From assembly GCA_900766895.1 (NCBI GenBank), contig CAAFXF010000057.1, forward strand, positions 1-5,906: 5,906 nucleotides of DNA, read 5' to 3'. The DNA is from Clostridia bacterium. GTDB lineage: Bacteria > Bacillota > Clostridia > Oscillospirales > Acutalibacteraceae. Below, piece after piece: positions 1 to 4,984 of the stretch. Both the position numbers and the translations under genes were made by a program. The notes below the pieces were generated by a model. That model was not told where the DNA came from, made no database searches, and saw only the letters and a program-made list of their open reading frames with translations. Positions within the stretch are counted from its first letter, which is position 1. The number at the start of each line of letters is the position of its first letter.

Positions 1-1617
1 AATATTATTGAAACAAGAAAGGTAAATTATGGTGATGCTATCGGTGCATTCCCACAAAATACTGACGCTCAACCAACTATGCTTGAGGGCAAGCATTATG
101 AATACACTTGGCCTACAACATACACGGCAGAAACAGTTCCAACAACTAACTTAACAATAAAAGAGAATGAAACAGTTGCTTCTTGTACAGGTACAGCTAC
201 CTGTAGTGCAAAGGCAGTTTGTGAAGTCTGCGGTGCAGAATACGGTGCAATTGACCCGGATAACCACGCTCCTATATACACATTTAAGGATTATACAAAT
301 CACATTAAGACCTGTTCAAGATGTGACTTGAATGTTGAAGAGGCTCACACCGACGACGGCACAGGCAAGTGTACACTTTGCCGCGGCACCATTATTGACA
401 AAACTGCTTTGGATGCTGCAAAAGCAGAGGCAAAGCAGATCATTGATGGTGAAAACAGAGACGGTATGTATGTAGCCGAATCTTTTGCAGAGTTAGTGGC
501 TGTATACCAAAAAGTAGATGCCGCTAACCCAACAACACAGGTCGAGGTTGACTCGCTTACAGCAGAGCTTAAGACAGCTATCAACACTCTTCGCAAAACA
601 ACTCTTACAGTTCAGTTTGACACAAATGTTACAGAAGGCACACCTGAATCGTGCGCATACGGCGAATTGAAGGAGTTTACAGTAACAGACGGCGATGTTG
701 AAAAATGGGAAATCATTACAGACAACGGCACAGACCAGCCGGCAACAACAACTTTCATTAAAACAGGCGAAAGCACAATTTCACTTGTTATCACAAGAAA
801 TGTTAAGGTTATTGCTCACATTGCTACAAACGGCACATCACAGCAGAAGATAACCAAGGTTGTATTCAGAGGCAGAAATAATGCTGTGGTTGCTATCAAG
901 TACATTGAGGCAGGCGATTCATTGGCAACAGCAGGTGTAGCCATTCCTAAAATTCCGTTCTACTCAGCAGATTCGTGGGATAAGACAGAGGTTATCGGCC
1001 TTGAAAACGGCGGCGAAATCACCGTTCGTGCACAGTACGAATTCAACGGTACCGAGACTGACAAGTGCGGAATCCACTTTGAAAAGTTTGGCGACGGCGG
1101 TGTTAAGAAATTCAACTACGACAGCCTTGTAAAGCTCAACGGCTCGAGCACATACTACGGAATGTATTCAGGGGCAGTTACCGATGTTACTCAGGAAGAG
1201 GCAAACAGCAAGCTTCTCACCTATTTCGAGACCGACGAGTTCTATGCTCCTCACAATCCTGACATTTACGTATACGCACTTCCGAAAGGCTTTACTCCAA
1301 CAGCAACTGTTGGTGTAACAGGTTCTTATTCAGGCGTAAACACAGAGGCAGGTAAGAGATATGCAGCATTCAACTGCAAGTTCTATGTTCCGGACGGAGC
1401 AACAGTTCTTGAGTGGGGTATCAAGGCTAAGGTAAACGGAAAGACAGTAACCTTTAAGTCTGAAACCAAGAGCAAACGAAACGAGTACACCTTTAAGGTT
1501 AATGTTGCAGAGAGTTCGTCAATCACATCTGTTGACACACAGGCTTATATTATTTACGAGCTTGGCGGAACAAGAGAAACTGTATTTAGCAACAATACAG
1601 TAACACAAAGCTTTTAA
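1..1617 (+). CDS. Large multidomain surface/exported protein, C-terminal 538 residues (5' end missing)
   Basis: The frame is open from base 1 with no stop upstream of the first ATG at 79, so this is the 3' part of a longer gene and 79 is not its real start. Residues below count from base 1. Residues 1-40 (YGDAIGAFP, then GKHYEYTW) resemble the end of an InlB/Listeria-Bacteroides-type surface repeat. Residues 62-127 hold paired cysteines (C62, C68, C74/C77, C105/C108, C124/C127) with nearby histidines, a zinc-ribbon-like pattern frequent in Clostridia surface proteins. Residues about 132-198 (ALDAAKAEAKQII to LKTAINTLRK) are a helical FIVAR-like segment. The rest looks beta-rich, Thr/Gly/Asn-rich and carries no catalytic motif I recognise. 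The C-terminus ends in NNTVTQSF, with no LPXTG sorting signal, transmembrane tail or dockerin. A signal peptide would lie outside the window. A role in cell-surface binding or adhesion is inference. The gene is followed closely by the small peptide gene at 1637. Confidence 0.85.
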   Translation, partial: NIIETRKVNYGDAIGAFPQNTDAQPTMLEGKHYEYTWPTTYTAETVPTTNLTIKENETVASCTGTATCSAKAVCEVCGAEYGAIDPDNHAPIYTFKDYTNHIKTCSRCDLNVEEAHTDDGTGKCTLCRGTIIDKTALDAAKAEAKQIIDGENRDGMYVAESFAELVAVYQKVDAANPTTQVEVDSLTAELKTAINTLRKTTLTVQFDTNVTEGTPESCAYGELKEFTVTDGDVEKWEIITDNGTDQPATTTFIKTGESTISLVITRNVKVIAHIATNGTSQQKITKVVFRGRNNAVVAIKYIEAGDSLATAGVAIPKIPFYSADSWDKTEVIGLENGGEITVRAQYEFNGTETDKCGIHFEKFGDGGVKKFNYDSLVKLNGSSTYYGMYSGAVTDVTQEEANSKLLTYFETDEFYAPHNPDIYVYALPKGFTPTATVGVTGSYSGVNTEAGKRYAAFNCKFYVPDGATVLEWGIKAKVNGKTVTFKSETKSKRNEYTFKVNVAESSSITSVDTQAYIIYELGGTRETVFSNNTVTQSF

Positions 1618-1636
1618 TTGAAGGAGGAACAAGTGA

Positions 1637-1804
1637 ATGAAAAAATTTGAGACACCTGAGATTAAGGTTGTAATATTCAAGACAAATGATGTAATTTCTA
1701 CATCAGTCCCGGGCTACGAGGGTAATGTCGGTGAGGGTGATTTGGATTCATATTTCTCTGCCGGAAGCTCAGCTTCACAGCCTCTAACGGAAATGCCATT
1801 CTAA
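1637..1804 (+). CDS. 55-residue peptide of unknown function, coupled to the surface-protein gene
   Basis: ATG at 1637 is preceded by AAGGAGG (1621-1627) at a good distance, only a few bases after the stop of the surface-protein gene. The overlapping GTG at 1633 reads into a stop after five codons, so ATG is the start. The peptide begins MKKFETPEIKVVIFKTNDV, continues ISTSVPGYEGNVGEGD, and ends in a Ser/Ala/Gly stretch and SQPLTEMPF. It has no cysteine, no hydrophobic signal-peptide core and no membrane segment. The first 20 residues are charged and beta-prone; the remainder is Gly/Ser-rich and acidic. Short proteins starting K-K-[YF]-x-x-P and carrying a D-V-I-[ST]-[ST]-S motif recur, from memory, in gut Clostridia without known function. 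The F-x-x-P-x-I start also loosely resembles the YxxPxL recognition motif of lasso-peptide leaders, but no maturation gene is visible here. It is a real coding candidate because of the ribosome binding site, spacing and terminator behind it; the function is unknown. Confidence 0.72.
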   Translation: MKKFETPEIKVVIFKTNDVISTSVPGYEGNVGEGDLDSYFSAGSSASQPLTEMPF

Positions 1805-1822
1805 CACAATATCAAATCTATT

Positions 1823-1858
1823 TGGCTCCCCTTGCTTCAAGGGGAGCCACTTTTTTTT
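1823..1858 (+). terminator. Rho-independent terminator of the surface-protein/peptide unit
   Basis: A perfect 12-bp stem (1823-1834 with 1838-1849; arm TGGCTCCCCTTG) closes a 3-base loop, CTT. It is followed after one base by eight T residues (1851-1858). It starts 18 bases after the stop of the small peptide gene. The same arm and loop recur at 2018-2043 without the T-tract, so this terminator also belongs to the repeat family of this intergenic region. Confidence 0.9.
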
Positions 1859-1859
1859 A

Positions 1860-1982
1860 GCCTCCCCTTATTGCAAGGGGTGCGGGTCTCCTGTGGAGGC
1901 CTCTGCACGAATATGCAGAAGCACCGACCGAGCCGGCAGGCGAGACGGTGGGTGCGAAGCACTCGGAGGGGATAAAAGGTAA
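1860..1982 (+). repeat. Long palindromic repeat unit (first copy, + orientation)
   Basis: The unit opens with GCCTCCCCTT and a hairpin (CCCCTT 1864-1869 with AAGGGG 1875-1880) and closes with GAGGGGATAAAAGGTAA (1966-1982). It therefore shares both ends with the unit at 2068-2125 but has a much longer core. The core holds further inverted repeats: TCTGCA/TGCAGA around 1901-1918, GCACC/GGTGC (1921-1925 with 1951-1955) and GCCGGC at 1932-1937. The core is visibly richer in GC than the neighbouring genes. Long minus-strand open frames here are shadows of the palindromes and have no convincing start signals. Confidence 0.7.
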
Positions 1983-1990
1983 ATAGGTAA

Positions 1991-2042
1991 ATCCCCTCAG
2001 TTTCGCTGTGCTCAACAGCTCCCCTTGCTTCAAGGGGAGCCA
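1991..2042 (-). repeat. Palindromic repeat unit (second copy, inverted)
   Basis: Read on the minus strand it runs GGCTCCCCTTG, a 3-base loop, CAAGGGGAGC, a core, then CTGAGGGGAT. It has the same order of parts as the unit at 2068-2125. The 10-bp hairpin lies at 2018-2027 with 2031-2040. Bases 2018-2043 are a perfect 26-bp direct repeat of 1825-1850, the terminator hairpin. Its ATCCCCTC end (1991-1998) is complementary to the GAGGGGAT end of the first copy (1966-1973), so the two copies face each other across a 17-base spacer. Confidence 0.75.
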
Positions 2043-2067
2043 CGCAAACACTCCTGTAACTAATTAA

Positions 2068-2125
2068 GGCTCCCCTTATTGTAAGGGAAGCTGTCGTCAT
2101 TTATGACGACTGAGGGGATAAAAAC
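2068..2125 (+). repeat. Palindromic repeat unit (third copy, + orientation)
   Basis: It opens with GGCTCCCCTT and a hairpin (2069-2078 with 2082-2091, one C-A mismatch). It then has a second perfect hairpin, GTCGTCAT/ATGACGAC (2093-2100 with 2103-2110), and ends CTGAGGGGATAAAAA. Its GGCTCCCCTT arm (2068-2077) is the reverse complement of the end of the second copy (2032-2041), so copies two and three are also arranged head to head. A further fragment of the closing end, GGGGATAAAAGGTAA, lies at 2132-2146 and matches 1968-1982 exactly. Confidence 0.75.
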
Positions 2126-2131
2126 AATCTT

Positions 2132-2146
2132 GGGGATAAAAGGTAA
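2132..2146 (+). repeat. Fragment of the repeat-unit end
   Basis: The 15 bases GGGGATAAAAGGTAA are identical to 1968-1982, the closing end of the first repeat unit. The opening arm is missing, so this looks like a remnant or a tandem duplication of the end only. Confidence 0.6.
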
Positions 2147-2186
2147 GCATTTTCAGCAGTTTTGTATAATGTTTATAAATTTATCC

Positions 2187-2215
2187 TTGCAATAGCTATC
2201 GCTTTAGTGTAATAT
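2187..2215 (+). promoter_or_regulatory. Likely sigma-A promoter of the phosphoribosyltransferase gene
   Basis: A -35-like TTGCAA (2187-2192), a 17-base spacer and a -10-like TAATAT (2210-2215). A start near 2222 would give a leader of only about 16 bases that begins at the ribosome binding site. A TATAAT at 2165-2170 is closer to consensus but has no -35 match at the right distance; it could be an additional promoter. Confidence 0.5.
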
Positions 2216-2220
2216 TAAAT

Positions 2221-2237
2221 AAAAAGGGGGCTTTTTT
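2221..2237 (+). promoter_or_regulatory. Ribosome binding site in the loop of a small hairpin
   Basis: AAAAAG (2221-2226) can pair with CTTTTT (2231-2236), leaving GGGG in the loop just before the ATG at 2238. The G-run is the only Shine-Dalgarno candidate and fixes this ATG as the start. The stem is A-T rich and probably weak, so a regulatory role is only a possibility. Confidence 0.5.
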
Positions 2238-2879
2238 ATGAGCAACGTTTATACTATTACGCATCCAAAAAATGAAAATGTTTTTATCCACGTTATGCCC
2301 GGGCACTTTATTTCTGCCAACAATCACATCAATTATTATGTAGGTACGTCCGACATCAAGCATAACCTTAATAATTCCATTGATGCCGCAAAGCTTTTGG
2401 CAGAGTATTACAGCACCAACAACATAGATGTTGACACTGTTCTTTGCCTTTACGAAACTCAGGCTCTCGGTGCTTATCTGGCTATGGAGCTTGCCAATCC
2501 GTCTATGATGGCGCCCAACCCTGACCAAACCGTTTTTGTTGTCGGCAGCGAATACGATGCCGCAGGCAATTTGATTTTCAGAGATAATCTTCGCCGTATG
2601 ATTTACGGTAAAAATGTTCTGCTTTTGATTTCCTGTATCACATCGGGCAGAACTATCGAAAGAGCAGTAGAAAGCGTTACATACTACGGTGGCAAGGTTG
2701 CAGGCATTTCATCGGCATTCTCTATGCAGAGCCGTATTGCAGGCGTTCCTGTAAATTCACTGTTCACCGAAAAGGATATACCCGGCTATATTTCTTATCC
2801 GTCTCACGATTGCCCTCTTTGCCAAAAGGGTATTCCTGTTGATGCTATCAGCAACGGCTACGGATATTCAAAAATATAA
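2238..2879 (+). CDS. Phosphoribosyltransferase-fold protein, PyrE-like, with altered PRPP-binding signature
   Basis: The protein has 213 residues, a usual length for a bacterial type I phosphoribosyltransferase. Residues 127-139 (VLLLISCITSGRT) align with the family's PRPP-binding signature, VLVVEDVITTGGS in orotate phosphoribosyltransferases. Flanking parts fit the fold: a helix-rich N-terminal part, VDTVLCLYETQALGAYLA (65-82), and the strand after the loop (GGKVAGISSAFS, 151-162). The segment DCPLCQKGIP (191-200) matches a C-terminal CPLC motif that I recall from the thermophile-type PyrE group. Orotate phosphoribosyltransferase converts orotate and PRPP to orotidine monophosphate in pyrimidine synthesis, in the cytosol. 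Here the acidic pair that binds the PRPP ribose is replaced by I131-S132, so catalysis is doubtful; a regulatory, salvage or other-substrate role is possible. No pyrimidine gene is adjacent. The stop is followed within six bases by the next promoter, with no terminator of its own. Confidence 0.75.
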   Translation: MSNVYTITHPKNENVFIHVMPGHFISANNHINYYVGTSDIKHNLNNSIDAAKLLAEYYSTNNIDVDTVLCLYETQALGAYLAMELANPSMMAPNPDQTVFVVGSEYDAAGNLIFRDNLRRMIYGKNVLLLISCITSGRTIERAVESVTYYGGKVAGISSAFSMQSRIAGVPVNSLFTEKDIPGYISYPSHDCPLCQKGIPVDAISNGYGYSKI

Positions 2880-2884
2880 AAGTA

Positions 2885-2912
2885 TTGACAAACCGTAAAA
2901 ATTTGGTATAAT
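2885..2912 (+). promoter_or_regulatory. Strong sigma-A promoter of the leucine operon
   Basis: A consensus -35 TTGACA (2885-2890), a 16-base spacer and a consensus -10 TATAAT (2907-2912) with an upstream TGG that also gives an extended -10. Transcription should start near 2919, so the whole T-box leader lies in the transcript. It begins six bases after the stop of the phosphoribosyltransferase gene. Confidence 0.9.
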
Positions 2913-3138
2913 ATATTTACTGAAAATTTAACAGTACCCTTAAAGATGTTGAAGCAGAAAAAGATTATTTGCTCACCTTCAGAGAGTCGGTGGTTGGTGC
3001 GAATCGGCGGACAGTAAATAATGTATAGCTCTCTGTGGAGTCGACGGGCTGAAAAGCAGTCAATAGGTCCGTCCGTTTAGCCGCGTTACAGGCTAAGGCA
3101 TTGATAGATGCTAAAGGGCAGTTCAACCTACTGCTGAA

Positions 3139-3170
3139 ATAGGGTGGTACCGCGTATTTTACGCCCCTAT
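3139..3170 (+). promoter_or_regulatory. T-box antiterminator
   Basis: The outer helix is ATAGGG (3139-3144) with CCCTAT (3165-3170). The 7-base bulge TGGTACC (3145-3151) is the site that pairs with the tRNA 3' end. The inner helix is GCGT (3152-3155) with ACGC (3161-3164). It shares 3164-3170 with the terminator stem, so the two structures exclude each other. Confidence 0.9.
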
Positions 3171-3196
3171 ACTTTAATGAGTGTAGGGGATTTTTT
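3164..3196 (+). terminator. T-box intrinsic terminator before leuA
   Basis: CCCCTATACT (3164-3173) pairs with AGTGTAGGGG (3180-3189) around a 6-base loop, with one T-G pair, followed by TTTTTT (3191-3196). It is also the first terminator downstream of the phosphoribosyltransferase gene, so it probably ends that transcript as well when leucine is plentiful. Confidence 0.9.
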
Positions 3197-3233
3197 ATAT
3201 CCCTTTGCACTAAAAGGAAGGAGATTTTTCATT

Positions 3234-4970
3234 ATGAACAAAGGTTGCAAAAAATATTTTGGCTTTAAGCCGATAGACATCCCGGACAGAACATGGCCGC
3301 AAAAGCAAATCACAAAAGCTCCAATTTGGTGTTCGGTTGATATGCGTGACGGCAATCAGGCTCTTGTTGACCCAATGAATTTGCAGGAAAAGCTTGAGTT
3401 TTTTAAGACCATTGTAGATGTTGGAATTAAGGAAATTGAAGTTGGATTTCCGTCAGCAAGCGAAACTGAGTACGAAATTTTAAGAACTCTTATCGACGGC
3501 GGATACATTCCCGATGATGTTACAATTCAGGTTCTTGTTCAGGCAAGACCTCACCTTATTAAAAAGACATTTGAGGCTATCCACGGCGCAAAGAACGTTA
3601 TTGTACACTTTTACAATTCTACATCAACCCTGCAAAGAAAGGTTGTATTCAAGACCGATATGGACGGCGTAATTGATATTGCCGTTAAGGGCGCACAGCT
3701 TATTTACGAATTGACAGAGGAAGAAAAGAAAAAGAATCCCGACATTAACATTCGCTTTGAATATTCACCCGAATCCTTCTCCGGAACAGAAATGGATAAT
3801 GCGGTAGAGATTTGTAAGCGAGTTATGGAGGAGCTTCACATTACCAAGGAAAATCCGATTATTCTTAATTTGCCGTCAACCGTTGAGGGCTCAACTCCAA
3901 ATGGCTATGCAGACCAAATTGAGTATTTTTGCCGTCACTTACCAAACAGAGAAGCCGCTATCATTTCTCTTCATCCGCACAATGACCGTGGCACAGGCGT
4001 TGCAGCCGCAGAGCTTGGCTTGCTTGCAGGTGCAGACAGAATAGAGGGCACACTTTTCGGTAACGGTGAGCGTACAGGTAATGTGGACATCGTAACCCTT
4101 GCGCTTAATATGTGGACACAGGGCGTTGACCCACAGCTTGATTTTCACGATATTAACAAGATTAGGGATGTATACGAGCGTTGTACAAAAATGAAGGTTC
4201 CGCCCCGTCATCCTTATGCAGGTGAGCTTGTGTTTACTGCGTTCTCCGGCTCTCATCAGGATGCTATCAACAAGGGCAAAATCTATATGGACGACACCCA
4301 TTCGGATATGTGGGAGGTTCCTTATCTTCCTATTGACCCTGCCGATGTCGGCAGAGAGTATGAGCCGATTATTCGTATTAACTCACAATCGGGTAAGGGA
4401 GGTACGGCATTTATCCTTGCTAACAATTACGGTATAAAGATGCCAAAGCCTATGCATCCCGACTTTGGCGCTGTTGTTCAAAGGGCCTGCGATGAAAAGG
4501 GCAAGGAGCTTACAAGTGAAGAGGTATTTGACCTGTTCCAAAAGGAATACAGAAATGTAAACGGTCCTTACAAGCTTGCCAATTATAAGATTGCGGAGGA
4601 AAAGAACGAAGAGGATACTCTTACAACCGTTCATTTTACAGGCACTCTTAAGTACAAGGACGAGGCACCTATTCAAATAGAGGGCTACGGTAACGGACCG
4701 GTAGGCGCATTCTGTGACGCTATGAACAAAACTCCGCTTTGCAAATATGAATTTATTGACTACGACGAGCATGCAATTTCCGTTGGCTCGGATTCAAAGG
4801 CTATCAGCTACATTCAGCTTAAGAACCCACAGGGGAAAACAATCTTCGGTATCGGTGTAAGCCACAATATCGGCTATGCTTGTATGAAGGGCGTTATCTG
4901 TGCAATCAACCGTGATCAGCCTGATACAATGCGTGATGACACCATGCCCGGAATTTTTGATGTTTGCTGA
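3234..4970 (+). CDS. leuA: 2-isopropylmalate synthase, type 2 (yeast-like)
   Basis: A 578-residue protein that condenses acetyl-CoA with 2-oxoisovalerate to give 2-isopropylmalate, the first committed step of leucine synthesis, in the cytosol. The N-terminal KAPIWCSVDMRDGNQALVDP (28-47) is typical of the long type-2 class. The TIM-barrel metal ligands are visible: D39 in RDGNQ, H247 and H249 in HPHNDRG, and N283 in GNGERTGN; their spacing fits the family. A linker follows, and residues about 440-560 form the leucine-feedback/dimer domain (IEGYGNGPVGAF, GSDSKAISYIQL). The start at 3234 is chosen because AAGGAG (3218-3223) lies ten bases upstream. The frame extends in-frame to a GTG at 3144, but that lies inside the T-box and would translate the terminator hairpin. 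Expression should be controlled by the T-box and the enzyme by leucine. leuB follows after 14 bases. Confidence 0.96.
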   Translation: MNKGCKKYFGFKPIDIPDRTWPQKQITKAPIWCSVDMRDGNQALVDPMNLQEKLEFFKTIVDVGIKEIEVGFPSASETEYEILRTLIDGGYIPDDVTIQVLVQARPHLIKKTFEAIHGAKNVIVHFYNSTSTLQRKVVFKTDMDGVIDIAVKGAQLIYELTEEEKKKNPDINIRFEYSPESFSGTEMDNAVEICKRVMEELHITKENPIILNLPSTVEGSTPNGYADQIEYFCRHLPNREAAIISLHPHNDRGTGVAAAELGLLAGADRIEGTLFGNGERTGNVDIVTLALNMWTQGVDPQLDFHDINKIRDVYERCTKMKVPPRHPYAGELVFTAFSGSHQDAINKGKIYMDDTHSDMWEVPYLPIDPADVGREYEPIIRINSQSGKGGTAFILANNYGIKMPKPMHPDFGAVVQRACDEKGKELTSEEVFDLFQKEYRNVNGPYKLANYKIAEEKNEEDTLTTVHFTGTLKYKDEAPIQIEGYGNGPVGAFCDAMNKTPLCKYEFIDYDEHAISVGSDSKAISYIQLKNPQGKTIFGIGVSHNIGYACMKGVICAINRDQPDTMRDDTMPGIFDVC

Positions 4971-4984
4971 TTGGAGGAGAACAT

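Larger units (their letters stand above)
2919..3196 (+). promoter_or_regulatory. T-box leader, probably tRNA-Leu responsive
   Basis: The Stem I signature is clear: AGAGAG (2981-2986) followed by TCGGTGGTTGGTGCGAATCGG, whose ends GTCGGT (2986-2991) and ATCGGC (3003-3008) pair. Counting back from GGAG at 3037-3040, by the usual spacing of T-box leaders, puts CTC (3029-3031, Leu) in the specifier position. CTG at 3049-3051 is a weaker alternative, lying in the GGCTGAA segment. Later stems are TTAGCC/GGCTAA (3077-3082 with 3091-3096) and GCAGT/ACTGC (3118-3122 with 3130-3134). The conserved T-box AGGGTGGTACCGCG is at 3141-3154. Uncharged tRNA pairs with the specifier by its anticodon and with the UGGUACC bulge by its 3' end, which favours read-through into leuA. 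The T-box class is certain; the exact specifier is inference supported by the downstream genes. Confidence 0.95.

Noticed and set aside
1837..2100. Minus-strand open frames of 87 and 64 codons in the intergenic region
   Set aside because: They lie wholly over the palindromic repeats, overlap each other in different frames, and their residues simply reflect repeated hairpin arms. There is no ribosome binding site of the strength seen at the other genes.
1824..2146. CRISPR array
   Set aside because: The repeats are few, alternate in orientation, differ in length and have irregular spacing, unlike direct CRISPR repeats with uniform spacers.
2161..2170. TATAAT at 2165-2170 as the main promoter of the phosphoribosyltransferase gene
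   Set aside because: No -35-like sequence lies 16-18 bases upstream and there is no TGn extension; the TTGCAA/TAATAT pair closer to the gene fits better.
2196..2528. 110-codon minus-strand open frame over the start of the phosphoribosyltransferase gene
   Set aside because: It overlaps the promoter and the well-supported + strand gene and has no recognisable domain.
3144..3233. In-frame GTG extension of leuA by 30 codons
   Set aside because: It begins inside the conserved T-box and would translate the antiterminator and terminator. ATG at 3234 has a good ribosome binding site, and the protein from there begins as type-2 LeuA proteins do.
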